Shown: one piece after another, positions 1 through 12,637 of the stretch
Position numbering within the stretch: the first letter of the stretch is position 1
Layout of the letters: each line of letters starts with the position of its first letter
Source of the DNA: Tethya wilhelma
Taxonomy: Eukaryota; Porifera; Demospongiae; Tethyida; Tethyidae
Reading direction: 5' to 3'
NCBI GenBank assembly: GCA_964030475.1
Contig: CAXIPT010000002.1
Span: 9,101,553 to 9,165,552, forward strand
DNA length: 64,000 bases
Made by a program: the position numbers and the translations under genes
Notes under the pieces: generated by a model
Told to the model about the DNA's origin: nothing
The model's database searches: none
Seen by the model: the letters and a program-made list of their open reading frames with translations, nothing else

Positions 1-23
1 GATTTTATGAATAAACAATGTAC

Positions 24-1715
24 CTTCTTTAGCTTGTCAGCACTGGAACAAGAAGCCGATCTCTTGTGAGAAAACTCGTGAAAGTGTTCCACAGTTGACG
101 GGTCATTATCACTGTCCATTGGAGTCTCTAGATCGGACTGTGTATGTGTGTGTGTCATGTGATAAATCATGTGACTAGGGACATCAATATACTTCCTGTC
201 ACATGACCATGCATAGGTAAGCCTACGTACGTACATACATACATACACACACATATGCATGATTAACGTCTAGTCAAAACTGATATGATTCATTTTCTTT
301 AGGAATTTCAGGAATTCAATCATCCATTCTGTCAACAATAATTGATTGTTTGCACACAAACACTTAAAAAGTCCCAACTCTATACTCTGAACTGACTACA
401 GGCTGTGGAGCCCACCATCACATTCTGACATCTAATACCACTTCAAATATTCAACCAGTGGTAGCTGAGCCTCTTGACGTCTGGTGGTGTTATTGAGTTG
501 TGGTCTTTGTCAAATTTAGTGTAATTACTGATCAAATTAGAAGAATTGACTATTAAATTTCATAGCTGGATAGTTGCACTGACTAAAAGTGCTTGAAATC
601 AAACCATTGCACAGCTCTGTTGCAAAACATGACTGAGAAATTAGTTTCTTGCCTCTTTTTTGTACAAAATAAACTTTATGAATCTGTCATTGTGACTCGT
701 GGATTCCGTGCAGTCTGGTTGATATAGCCATGAACAATCAAAAAATCTTGAAGTTTAGCTGGGATTTGAACCCAGCCTAGGTCTTTCAAATTTTAGTTGA
801 ATGCCCTAGCTTACCACCAAGCTAGCTACACTAGAACTCATACAAAATAGCTGCTAATAATCACAAGAAAGAAACATGGGAACTTATGATAAGGCTGAGC
901 CTTTCCAACATCAATTTAATGGTGTCTTTCTCTCTGCTCAAAAGATGTGGAGAAGTCATGTTCAGAAGCAGCTGCTCACTCTATATGCAAAGATGTGCCC
1001 ATCATGTTGGTTTTGTAGCTGGGCTGTACTGTCTGGGAGGAGAGTGAGATGACAACCCAAGATGGAGTACTGTAGCTACACAACTTGTCACAACAAGATA
1101 ACAAAAACACACAAGCACAGCTTTCTAGCTCTCTTTCTCTTTAGCTAAAGCTTCAAAGGAAATTGGTCAAGAACTGAACAATGGCAAAATTAGTAGCTAG
1201 GCTACACACAGCGAAGAGAGAAATAGCTGTGGTGTGTGTTTTTGTGTAGCAAGTAGGTTAGTATTACAAAGATAGTTTAACACAGAGTGCAGCACTGGCA
1301 GGATACAAGGACTGGCACACACAAACCAAGCAATTCCTTACAAAGACGGATATAGCATTACTTGAACACAACACAGAGAAGTCATATACGTACACAGGCA
1401 CACACAATCTAAGCAACTTCTTACAAACAACATAAGAAGAAGGAGGATACTAGCCATGTTCCCAGGCTCTCCCCTTTGACCTTACACTCATGATAAGGAC
1501 AGGAGCTTGGGAACAAGGCTAAGAGGGTACCTGCTCCAAGTCATATACACACAAACACACACTATATATAGCTACTTCCACACAAACTGAGCAATTCTTT
1601 ACGAAAGATGAGTATAGTATTACTTGAGGGAAGACAATAAAGACACACAGAAACTGCAATTCCTTACAAGAGATGTGTTAGCATTACTTGAACACAACAC
1701 AGGCACGTGCACACA

Positions 1716-1764
<49 letters not shown>

Positions 1765-2597
1765 AATCTGAGCTACTTCTTAGAAACGACATAACATTAC
1801 ACAGTAGAGGGAGTGTGCCTGTTCTAAGCCAAATAGAGACCAGCTGCCTCACTGTACTATGTGTACACAATGCAAATACACAAGAGTGCTCTTTGAACGT
1901 TGTTTTGTCTTACACAATGGTACTTTCAAGATGAACACTGAAAGACAAGCAAAGTAAGGATCTAGCAGCTAGCAGCATCAACAGTTGAGCAGCTTGTATT
2001 AGCTGCTATTTCTAGACTAAACTGTGCACGAAGAAACAGTAGAGCTCACAAAAATTGGAAGCTAGCTATGTCAGTGTGGAACAGCACACAATCATATGGT
2101 ACTCTCTTATAGTGTTGCTATGGAGATAATGTGATAATACTATGGCTAGTAGTGAAGCCCATTTTAATGTTGTAATGTCCAAGATATGTATTAAATTTGT
2201 CGAGCATCTCCATGGCGAGGAAATTGGCTGTATACAGTAGCACTACAAACCACCGTGAAGACCAGAATAGACCAGTGGCAGGCTTTATCCAGGACAGGTA
2301 ATAGTAACAGCAGGCTTTTAGCTTCTTACATCATAAGATATTATGGCCTCAAGGTCTGTCAATACTTGTACACATTCCCAGTGAGCTATATACCACTTAG
2401 CTCTTTTGTAAAAGACTTTTTTTTACCACACTTCTTGCTTGTGTACAAAGTTTACTGGTGTTTTATTGCTAGATACATGCACAGGCAAACACACGCATGC
2501 ACACACTGGCAAAATGTTAGATTAAACAAAGGTTAGTCATCTACCACGTATTGTACCTCAGATACATGCTTCCTCAATCAAAAATTTTTTTAAGGTG

Positions 2598-2675
<78 letters not shown>

Positions 2676-3540
2676 CCACGATGCTAAAAAGTAGGCACAC
2701 CTTCATAATCTTGAATCTTAAGTTCTCTGCACTACAATCATTATCTTATCACCCAAGCTGACACCACAACACCTTTCCCTGTTGGTTTAGAGAAGCTATT
2801 GGCTTCAAGGTATGTCTCTTTAATTGACAGTAACTCACTCCCTCACTTGCAGCTATTGTAATTATGTGCACACAAGGCTAACTTAAAAGAAGGGCCAATG
2901 TAGGGTGTATGTATGGCAATAAATCTGACGCAGCTTCATTAAACACCAGTGGAAGAGATTTGTCACAGCATGTCTTAAACAGCGTATTGAAGCCAAGACT
3001 GACACGCACAAAGTATTTTAACTAGCATGGTGGTCTGACACTCTTACATACATGCATACATGCATACATACACACACATACATGTGTCAGAATGTGTGTG
3101 TGTGCATGTGTGACAGAAGGTTAGTGTCAATAGCTGAAAAGTGAATTAAGCAGATTGGTATGAGGTGGGTATGAACATATACTGTATTAGAAGAATACAG
3201 GCTTGTTACATAGCTAGTATAGTCAAGGTTACCCATTCACTACATCCACCCACACACACTCACATTCATGCACACAGTTGCAAACACACGCACAATAAAA
3301 CTGCTAACTTAACTGACCATTCCTAGTCAGTTTGTGCACTTGCAAACTAAGCTGTGTATACAACTGATTCACACTCCATACCACCATGAATAATTCAACA
3401 ATGTTGGCTATAATTAGACTTACCTGATAAGAGGGGTTTACTCGCGGCCATAATGAATTCATGTAGCAGTCGGGATCAGAGAGAGAGCCGAGGGAATTGG
3501 AACGTCGAGGGTTACTGCCGTCCTCTATAAAGGGTGTGTG

Positions 3541-3583
<43 letters not shown>

Positions 3584-4526
3584 GTGTGTGAGTGTGTGTA
3601 ATGATGCTAAGTATTCAGGTCTTGAAGGAAATAATGATAGACTTCAGATTAGACAAACTCTCTTGAGATATCAAAGGCACACAAGTGAACGCAAAGAAAA
3701 ACTCAAGCTATATTCACAAGCTGAAGCAGAAAGCAGGCACAGATACATTACACAGTGCACAGATAGAGGGTGGCTAACATTCATTAAATTTTTCCGTGTG
3801 GCAAAACTTGCTATACTTTCGTGCAACAACAAAACATGGTTAGCTGTATTGCTTCAAAAAACAGTTCAATCTGGTCATAGCGTTGCTGTTACCACCACTT
3901 GTGAGTGCTCTATGAACTGACAGTGTTAGAAACAAGTGGTCTTGCATGGCCTACTCTCAACAGGTGCCTGTGCCTGTTTCCATCGACAACTACATATTGA
4001 TAACGTTTCACTTCAAAAAAAAACACAGCCAGCTTAATAATCGACCGTCGAAAAGAGGAATAGGTTGTCATTATGACTATTAACGCTCACACTAATGATG
4101 TAGTCAGAAGGTGATAATCGGTGCTAAGAAGAAAGATAAAGCACTAACTGCACTTAGCCAATGGAATACTTTCACACATACATTAATACTAATTAAACCC
4201 ACAACAATTTGACACACACACACACACACACAAAAGGATTCAACACTACCTTGTTCTTGGCAGCCTTGACCGACAGTTATTGGGCTCCTTCGCTCCGGGG
4301 AAGAACTGCCTTTCTTACTAGCGCTACCTGTTGGCGGAGACACACCGCCTCCTCGAGTATTGCCATTAGCAGCTGTTACCACTAGAGCTGGACTAGCAAC
4401 GGACGAATACGAGGCAGAAGTCGTGACTGCTTGCCCTGGCACGCCAGCTGTGGTAGTGTTGGGAAAGCTATGGGTCGCTTTTAGAGGTCTTGAATAGCGA
4501 GAGCGTTGTTGAGTAGGGGTGGCCAT
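24..4526 (-). CDS. Unrecognised serine-rich protein, 5' exons (gene continues past left edge)
   Basis: Three exons join in phase on the minus strand: 4526-4250 (ATG at 4526), 3524-3424 and 137-24, each with GT donor and AG acceptor. The last ends at a donor, so the gene runs off the window. About 164 residues are visible. They are low complexity, rich in Ser, Pro, Thr and Gly, with phosphosite-like stretches such as SSSPERRSP and RRSNSLGSLSDPD, then an acidic part (DSDNDPST) and a basic KRSAS..ADKLKK part. No catalytic domain, signal peptide or membrane segment is visible, so this looks like a disordered regulatory N-terminus of an intracellular protein. I do not recognise the family. Intron 2 (138-3423) is long and microsatellite-rich. 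The start is 330 bp from the divergently oriented DEX1-like gene. Confidence 0.6.
757..834 (-). repeat. tRNA-derived SINE-like element
   Basis: Read on the minus strand, this segment has a Pol III A-box-like stretch (TAGCTTGGTGGTAAG) and a B-box-like stretch (GGGTTCAAATCCC) at tRNA-like spacing, with an anticodon-arm-like middle (CTAAAATTTGAAAGA). The same middle occurs at 63990, at the right edge of the window. No good cloverleaf or acceptor stem is seen, so it is a SINE head or tRNA relic rather than a functional tRNA. Confidence 0.55.
2597..2670. repeat. (CA)n microsatellite
   Basis: Uninterrupted CA dinucleotide run of more than 70 bp. Similar runs lie at 1707-1762 (CA), 3536-3590 (TG), 5380-5433 (GA), 6600-6632 (TG), 10219-10261 (GA), 12132-12207 (CT then CA), 41561-41607 (TG), 60682-60716 (CA), 61171-61218 (CA) and 62250-62288 (CT). 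Confidence 0.9.
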
Positions 4527-4855
4527 GATTCTCTTTGACAGCTTCCACTGGCTTCAAAAATTTTTTTGGAGGAAAAAATTTCCAAATTGTTTTTGGTGAC
4601 CAGTTTGCAGTCTTTGAAAACGGTCAATGAACAAATACGGAGGCACTTTTTTCCAGTTTGAAATAGAAAAAGTGGTAGGTGCTTCTCGGCTTGGTACCAC
4701 ACAGTTGTTGACAAGTGGCTGATGGACCACGCATTCGCTCAGACATGCAATATTGATCGTCACCCCGCCCCCCTTCGTTGTGCCCATGTGCAAAATTGGA
4801 AACAAGTTCGCGGGAATTGCCGCGAAAACAGTTTGAATTTGGAAACTCACAAGAA
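4527..4855. promoter_or_regulatory. Shared divergent 5' region
   Basis: Only 329 bp separate the ATG of the minus-strand serine-rich gene from the ATG of the plus-strand DEX1-like gene, so both promoters must lie here or overlap. No clear TATA box is seen. Bidirectional use is inferred from geometry. Confidence 0.4.
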
Positions 4856-5377
4856 ATGCGTTTCTCTGTTGCAAGATGGCACTTGTTAGTCTCTCTTCTG
4901 CTTCTCTATCACTGGAAGCTTGCTAACACAGAGAGAGAGTAAGTTCAAAGAAAATAAAAAGGGAGAAAAAAAAACTTGATGCGCATTATTTAGAATCAAT
5001 ATCACTGCCATGTGTGTATGTGTCAACAGCAGTTTTATACATGCCGTACTCCGGGTAGTCTGCTAGCATTTATCTATGTACAACTTGCTGATGATAATAT
5101 AGCATTTATTATGTACATTTCCCACACACTCTGTCCTAAATTGGCAGGTGTAGCTATGGTCTCCGCACACTATGGACTTCCAACCTCCGAAACTCCCCTC
5201 TCATGGCCACACCACTTTTGTTTGATGTGGACGGTGATGGCTTCAATGACATTGTTGCTCCCTCTTTCACGGGAGAAGTGTGGGCTATCCACGGTGAGAA
5301 TGGACACATTGTGGACAACTGGCCTTTCTATCTTGAGGAGAGAGCGTTCTATGCCAGTCCACTAGTGGTAGGTGTCT

Positions 5378-5435
<58 letters not shown>

Positions 5436-6595
5436 TTTCATGTCTCACCCTACCCTATGTGCAGTACGATGTAAATGGAGATGGACTAGTGGAGTTCCTC
5501 TTAACAACAACAGACGCAGAGATTCTATTTGTCCAAACAGACAACACACTCCTTCACGGAGAAACAATAAAGGTACATTGTTAGAGTATGCTGACAGACT
5601 CTTAATGTATGTATAGACGGTAGATTGGGAAATCTTCCTTAGCAATGTTTTTACTTCTGGTGATGATTTGGTATCATATTATAAGCAAAGTTTTGTCTGT
5701 CCGTGTGTCCGTCCGTCCGTGTGTTACGGAGGGTCACCGGAAGTGATGTGACCTAGAACTAAAAGCTGCTTTTTTTCTGGACTGTGGAGAATACAAGCTA
5801 GGAAAATAGTGTCTACAAAGCTAGCTTAGACAGTGCTAGCCTAGGATAAAACGACAAGCAATATAAGTATGGCTAGCTGTTTTTGAGATCGCTGACAAGG
5901 CTTACCAGTGGCATCTGTATCCAACAAAGAAGCGGGCTATGGGAGCCAATCTTCACAAATGAAGCGTAACGAGGTGAGAACACTCATTACTAGAACTCTG
6001 CTTCTCTGTCGCTGTACACGAAACACAGCTAGCCAGATAACGAGTTTCTTTGCCAGCTGATTACAAAAATGGCGGAAGTCGGAAAAGGGTCGTCTGTGAC
6101 GTCACATATTGAGGTAAATTAATTGCTGAGCTGGCCAAAGCAAACAGCACTATATACCAAAGCAGTGCATATACACATGCAGCATTGCTTCCCTTTCCAA
6201 TGGCTTATGCTTGCCAGTATTTATGTTCATATTAAAAACTTTATACATTGTTTCTACATAAACTATAGTGATTGTTGTGTGTTGCTTCAACTGCAAAGGT
6301 TGTCCTAAGCCGGGCTGATTGCAGGATATAATAGCATAAGAATAATATTATTAATGCTCATCAATTTTATTAATGTTATTATAGTAACTGTTAATCCTGT
6401 AAACATACATAAACAAGGAGTGGGCGAGCGAAGCGAGCCCCACTCCTTGTAATTATTAAGATTGGTTGTTTTTCTTACACCATTCTGTAGCAGCTGTGTA
6501 TCCTAATCTACAGTATATACACACCTAATGGTAGCTAGTTGCACAAGTAAAATAAACACTGAATAAACTTTTAATATCATTGATTTGAGTGCATA

Positions 6596-6635
<40 letters not shown>

Positions 6636-9600
6636 AGATCCCTCCTTTGAAGATGAAACGTCAGTGGTATAGAATGGACAAAGACTACCTTCAAAACCTT
6701 GCTGACCAACTCTCTCAACAAATCGCCAATCCCGACCAATTCTCGGTCAACCGCGAATACGGTCCTTCGAAATTTGCCCCTCGGAAATCGGCCAACCTTT
6801 CTTCCCCTTATTCCGACTTTGATAGTCGCTACGGTCGCTACTCCGACCCACTTTACTCGCGCCATCAACCAGAAATACGAGTTTCGGGCGTTGATCCTCA
6901 AGACAGCGAGTACGTCTATATTGATCCACACGTGCTGGCCACGCCCACTATTGCCGATACGAATAGCGATGGAATTGCTAACGAGCTTGTCGTTCCTGTG
7001 AGTTACTATTTCGATCCTTTTTACTACGCTGATTCCAGAAACCTCGACAAACTTGGCGGACTCGAAGCGGAAGAATTGGTTCATTTTACAGCCGGTGGCA
7101 TAGTCATAATCGACCTAAACACTGGTCGTGTCGTGGGTCATAAAATGATCGGACTCGAACAAGCCAGTGCCTCGCAACCTGGGTATCTATTGGCCACGCC
7201 CACAGTCGTAAAGCTCCATCCGTACGAAAAAGATGCTGTCATCTTGATCGGCTCTGTCACGGGAGAACTGCACGCGCTCGGTACGAGTAACCTCCAAGAG
7301 AGATCGGGATTTCCACTAATGCTCGACTCAATCTCTTCTCAAGTAGCCGTTGCTGATCTCCTTAGCAACGGAGCACTACAGATGGTCGTAGGGGACCACA
7401 GCGGTAACCTCTACTGCATCGATCACACAGGCAAGAGACTGTGGGAGAGAGAACTCGACGTTCCGATTGTGTCTAGCGTGAGATTCGCAGATCTCGAGAG
7501 AGACGGGGGACTGGAGGTGGTCACGTTGAGCCAGACGGGGGATGTGTGGATTCTCGATGGCCGTACGGGAGAGACACGCCCACCGAGTTACCCGTTGCAC
7601 TTGCAAGTGGGCACTCAGGGATCGGTGATGCTGGCACACCTGGACAGTGCTACCAATGATGGTGAGATGTGTGATACAATACGTAGAGATTTTATTTATG
7701 TGATTTTTTAAAATTTTATTAATTTCTGATTATTTTTATTTCTGTGACATGTGCTTGCTTTGCCATTTTTATATTCACCTGTGAAGATATCTGTGTAGCT
7801 CCAAATTTTCGTGCCACAAGAAGTTTGTGAAAAGCCTGTCTTTGCTGTTTAGAACTATCTCTAAAATTACATTACCACTATACCGTATAGCGGGAAATCT
7901 TCGTTGGTGCAAAATTTCGTATAAATGCGCCAGAATAAATTTTCGTAGTTTTAAATTTTGTATACATGGTGCACGCTCGTACAAAGTAAATGCGGAAGTT
8001 AAATTTTCGCAGTTTTAATTTTCGTATATTCGAACAGTGTACGAAAAATACGAAAATTTCCCGCTATACGGTATATAGCTTTCTAAATTTCATGGTATTA
8101 ATCATGAAATATTGTGCCATGAATATTTGGAGCTATACTGTATCTAAACGTGGACTGTACAAACGACCAATACTGCGAAAATTTGAACCAGTGAAAATTT
8201 CCTGCTATATATGGGTATATATAGGGAGGGAAAGAATATCAAATATTTTTTTAAAATTTAATTAGCAGATTTGCACCCAGTAGGTGAAACCTTCCAAAAA
8301 ATTTTACTTTAAAAGAAGAGCAAGATTCGGAGCTAGATGAGTTTTCAGCTCTTTTATATGATGCAACGTTGCACAAAATACTTTTGGGTTTGGGTGTAAT
8401 GCAATGAATATCATTATACACTTGCTCACGTGTGTTTGGTAATGATCATCAATGTAATAAAGCAATTATTAATGCACGACCTGTTCACTGCCTATATGTA
8501 GGTTTAGTGCAAAGAATTTTGTAGATAAATAACAACTTGTGAATAGATCACGATTCGCAAAAACTGTGACTTATTCCCCACAGAAATTCACACTATATAG
8601 GCGATATATAGCTCGCCAAATTTACCCGCTTTACGGTAATAATGTTAGCATGTTTTGTCTTCATTAATTTTATAGGCTCGTTTTGTATTAGCTGCAAATT
8701 AAATTTGGCGAATTGGTGAATTATTTTTTCAAATCGCCAAATTAAAAATTGCCAAACAGTTCTATACGCACATGCGCGCATATAAACAATGCAGCGTGCG
8801 GAGCAAAATCGCCAAATTTAAGATTGCCAATCATGCTAAAATGTGAATTTGCCAAATTTTTAGCCCGCCAAATTTACCCGCTATACGATATTATCACTGC
8901 CCAACCATTGTTTTGAGTAGGGCTGCTGCACTCTCTTACTCACCTCATTCAGTGACACATTCTCACACACACATACACTTCAATACAGGCAGGGTACACA
9001 AGAAGGCTCTCAGCATCATCGTCCCGGTCGTGAGTGGTATTCACATCATTGACGCCCTCACCGGCTGCATCGACAACTTGCCCTCGGATCACGTCCTCCT
9101 GGAGATCCTCTTTGACGACATCGACCCCTATAATCCCGGGCTGGAGCTCCTGGCTATCAGTCTCGACGGCCACATGGTCTGTTTCTCGACAAAGACAGAT
9201 CACAGCAGTGAGATTGATGTAGCTCTCGAGTCGTGGCCGGGAGATACGATCGGACAGAATGGTTTTACACACAAGAGTAGTGCATTTGCGATTGTTCTTC
9301 CCGGCGTGAATCAGACAGTCAAAGAAGTGACTGGAGGGAGGTTTAGTTTGGATTTCCAACTTTTTGATAACAGTTCAAAATCGGTGATGAAGGCGTATAG
9401 TGTTTTAGTTACAGTCGGACGAAAGTATGTTCCTTATAATGATTCGTTGCAAGTTGCTGGGAAGATGAATGATTTTTCTCTAACGGTCACGTCACCCCCC
9501 ACCCCACTCCACTCGTTTCTAACACTCAAAGTGTGCAATGAGCGCGCTCAGTGCGATTCTGTGACGTACAATATCAAGTTCAATCTCCATTTTGAGGACA

Positions 9601-9743
9601 ATCTTCAGTGGTTTCTCTCTCTCCCGTTTCTCTCACTATGCTTCATGGTGCTGTGGTTGTATCGTGACGCGGGAGGTGAGAGCTTACCTACCACAACCAC
9701 CACCAGTGGACTCTCTTCAACATCAACCAGGAAAGACATGTGA
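4856..9743 (+). CDS. DEX1-like FG-GAP membrane protein
   Basis: Five exons: 4856-4938, 5148-5367, 5465-5572, 6638-7661, 8989-9743. All phases match and give 729 residues. The start MRFSVARWHLLVSLLLLY is a signal peptide; an ATG at 4876 in another frame stops after 16 codons. The lumenal part has FG-GAP-type acidic loops (DVDGDGFNDI, DVNGDGLVEF, DTNSDGIANE) and many propeller-like strands, then a C-terminal hydrophobic segment (LSLPFLSLCFMVLWLY) and a short cytosolic tail, giving a type I membrane protein. Order and motifs (YVYIDPHVLATPTIAD, the Y-F-D-x-x-Y-Y segment, HFTAGGIVIIDLNTGRVVG) match plant DEFECTIVE IN EXINE FORMATION 1, which is somewhat longer. Function in animals is unknown to me; a cell-surface or matrix role is inference. 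Introns hold a GA repeat, a TG repeat and MITE-like elements. Confidence 0.85.
5640..6460. repeat. Intronic repeat-like sequence with TCCG repeats and a palindrome
   Basis: Lies in DEX1-like intron 3. It contains a TCCG/TGTG iteration near 5697-5722 and, near 6416-6452, a near-perfect hairpin in which CAAGGAGTGGG pairs with CCCACTCCTTG around a GCGAGC-type core. No coding potential was seen. Confidence 0.4.
7879..8075. mobile_element. MITE-like element with TIRs
   Basis: A roughly 197-bp AT-rich segment in the last DEX1-like intron begins TACCGTATAGCGGGAAA and ends with its reverse complement, TTTCCCGCTATACGGTA, flanked by TA. There is no ORF. Size and inverted termini suit a non-autonomous DNA transposon. 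The TIR resembles those of the element at 48886-49068. Confidence 0.6.
8612..8892. repeat. Related AT-rich element with direct terminal motif
   Basis: The motif GCCAAATTTACCCGCT occurs at both ends in the same orientation (about 8613 and 8869), each followed by a tACGgTA-like end that resembles the TIR of the neighbouring MITE. The interior repeats AAATCGCCAAATTAAAAATTG-like stretches. It may be a composite or rearranged relative of the element at 7879. Confidence 0.4.
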
Positions 9744-10124
9744 CGGTCATGTGAGGATCATGTGACACCAATAAGTACTCTGTGTGTGCTATATTAATAA
9801 TAGTTTTGTATGGTGAATTTTTTTTTTTTTTGATCAATTATTGTGCATGCGCTGTTGCCATCAATTATAGCTTTCAATTTTTTAAGTTGTCAACAAAAAT
9901 TGTTTTATTCAAACACACATCATGCTTAAGAACCTGATATAATACAAACAGTTTAAAGAGTGCATATACACACAATAAGAGCTAAGCTACTAGTAACTCG
10001 GTAAATTCATGCATGAAGTCAATTGCAAATAATAATAATTAGTTACATAAACTTCTGCCATAAACAACAATTGTTTTTGCTTCTAAAATAATAACACCAA
10101 TTGTTCCAAAGGAATATTCAATAA

Positions 10125-10215
10125 CTAGGTCTTTCGAGCGAATGTACGACCACTGAAAGAGAAAGAAAGAGAGAATGACATTAGAGCAAGACTTGAGAAA
10201 GTATTTGTGTAGCTT

Positions 10216-10265
<50 letters not shown>

Positions 10266-11631
10266 CTTGTAATTTCACTTACGAAATGGTTTTCTTTTCT
10301 GTGACCTTCTTCTCTGGTCTGGCTCGGTTGAGTACCTTCAAGAGAGCATTAGTCCTAGCCCTCATACGAGAATGCAAGTAGGCCTGTAAATACAAAGAGA
10401 AGGGTGGGCATTAATTAGAATAAATACTCTAAATGATGCCCACCTAGTGAGTGACGTAATTATGACATAATGCCTACCTTTGCACATTTGATATGATAGT
10501 GGAGGTAGTCTCTAAAGGTGTGGATGCAATCGATGGTCTTCTTACGAGTTGCCTCATCCTTGAAATGACGTGGGAAGAGAACTAGACAAGAACACAAAAC
10601 TTAATAGTCTGTTTTATAGAATTATTTGTCAGCTAATTTTGAATAAGTACACACTCTCCGGAATGTATTGTCATCATGGTGTGCATTATTTAGAAATACA
10701 CAGCCAGCAAGAATATTGGCAGATCAGAATTTGTACGATCTAAACTCTATTCTTATTTCTCAAACTAGCTACACATACACCTATACATTCACTCCACAAA
10801 AATCATGCATGCATAAAATAAACAAATACCACAAAAGGCGCAACAATTGAACTTAAATTTGGCAGATCCAATTTAGAAAATTTAGAAAATTTACCCACTA
10901 CAATAAAATAATCCATAACCGGAACACACTACAGTAACTATCTCAGTCCCTCACCAAATGTAATGTAGCCAACATTATCTCCAGTGAGAGCATCCGTCCC
11001 CTCGAGCTCCTTGGGGGGGTCAGAGTGCGAGAAGAGGACCTGAGGGGCCGTCTGGCTGCCACGACGACCCTCCTTGAACTCCTGCATGAACACCTTGCCC
11101 AGAATGACATCATCGTCGTCTGTGAAGACCGTGGAGAAGATGACAGTGACACGATCCTTTTGAGCTGACACATACCTACAGAAGGAGGGAAGGACAAAGG
11201 GTGAGTGTGAGCAAGTAAAGAGAATGAAATTGCAGCTAAAATTCGGAGCAGTTAAACTTTTTAATGCCTGTGTGAAGTTTTCCAACAGACAGACAACAGA
11301 TAACCATTGCACTATATTTCTTTAAAAGGCATTTCTATAATTAGTTAATCCTTAAGAAAAGTTGATTATTCTAAATAGCAACTTAAGTGTACAAAATGTT
11401 TAGACTGAACAGGGGATAAAAGAAGCCATGGTCTCTTTGGGAGAGACCAACAGCCTAAGATTATGGCAGAAGAGAGATATATCCTTACATTGTCTCTTGA
11501 TCTCTGTAGTGGATGATGGCAGTGGTCTTATCCCCTCCCTTTTGTTGGATATCAAAGTACTTCTCAAAGACAGCTGCGAAACAGTTTCTCTTTAGGAGAG
11601 CAACTTTAGTAGCCCACTCATCTGTGGAGAA

Positions 11632-11663
<32 letters not shown>

Positions 11664-12127
11664 CACAACAGTTGTTTACACTGAGAAAGAAACGACCATA
11701 AAAGGAAGTCACAGTACACTACAAGACAGTATCAACAACCATTTGTGTCTATTCTATATCTCAGTCTAGGACAGTCTCACGAAGCTTGGATTGGTACCAC
11801 TGCAATCAGTGTAAGGTGAATGCTAACCTTTGTTTGCTGGAAGGTTCTCATAGTTGAACTCCACAGAGATATCGAAATTGCTCTCTGGATCTACCAAATA
11901 CTCTCCATACACCTTTTGAAGGTACTGCATGTGTGTATGTGTGAGCGAGTGTGTGCATGCATGTGTGTGTGTAGATAAACAAACTGGCAAACATAGCAAG
12001 ATTGTACACAAACTGTGTATGTTTTTATGTGTGTTTGTGAAGGACTCACGTCAGCTGCTCCATGTTCTGTTAGATCAGCATAGAACTTCAGCGAAATGCT
12101 CACCTGTGATATAGTGAAGAGTAAATC

Positions 12128-12208
<81 letters not shown>

Positions 12209-12637
12209 ATCAGGGTTGGCGATGTGAAAGAGGATTCCATCAAAATCTACACAGAAATGAACAATACAAAATCACACCTTCTTCAAAAGGTGGACTAAAT
12301 CATTACGATCAAAATTATGAGGAAAAATACAACTTCGATGTAAATTTTGACACGGTCTACTAGCACAGCATAACTAAGTGGGCAAAATCTTGTAGCTTGT
12401 AACACAGTAAAGTGGTTTCATAACTCACCAGCTACTGTGATGTCAATGCTCTCTGGCTTTGAGCTGAAGTAAAAGAGACAAAGAAAAAGTGTGTGAGTAA
12501 GTGAGTGTGTGAAAATTGATAGTCATAGCACACAAGCACACACCCTCACTAGAATTATATTTCTCATAGTTTTACCTGTTGAATCTGTGCAGGAGTGTTT
12601 CCTCAACTATACGGTTCTTGACTTCCAAAAGAATCAT
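10125..12637 (-). CDS. ARPC2: Arp2/3 complex subunit 2 (p34-Arc)
   Basis: Ten exons: 12637-12576, 12463-12429, 12246-12208, 12126-12050, 11924-11828, 11621-11489, 11175-10955, 10581-10478, 10383-10283, 10152-10125. Together they give 298 residues, against 300 in human ARPC2. ARPC2 forms the core dimer of the actin-nucleating Arp2/3 complex with ARPC4 and contacts the mother filament. Conserved segments visible are [65 protein letters not shown], the YITFVLFPRH exon junction and [18 protein letters not shown] near the C-terminus. The acceptor of exon 4 is the least certain because it abuts a CT/CA repeat, but 12126 restores phase and length. Introns carry GA and CA repeats. The gene is head-to-head with SNF8. 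Confidence 0.95.

Larger units (their letters stand above)
138..3423. other. Large intron filled with simple repeats
   Basis: No coding exon was found in this 3.3-kb stretch. It contains CA/TG microsatellites (about 1707-1762 and 2597-2670), scattered ACAC/CATA runs and one tRNA-like SINE fragment. The short ORFs here are dinucleotide artefacts. Confidence 0.5.

Noticed and set aside
757..834. Functional tRNA gene
   Set aside because: A- and B-box-like sequences are present, but no acceptor stem or proper anticodon loop could be drawn.
1664..1934. Overlapping ORFs with poly-(Cys-Val) and poly-(Thr-His)
   Set aside because: Translations of a CA/TG microsatellite; no real coding content.
3534..3920. 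Plus-strand 128-codon ORF
   Set aside because: Starts without ATG in a TG repeat and overlaps an exon of the minus-strand gene; no recognisable domain.
4554..4874. Minus-strand ORFs in the divergent promoter
   Set aside because: Overlap the start of the DEX1-like gene and have no supporting features.
6503..7084. Minus-strand ORF of 193 codons opposite the DEX1-like exon
   Set aside because: Antisense shadow of a well-supported coding exon.
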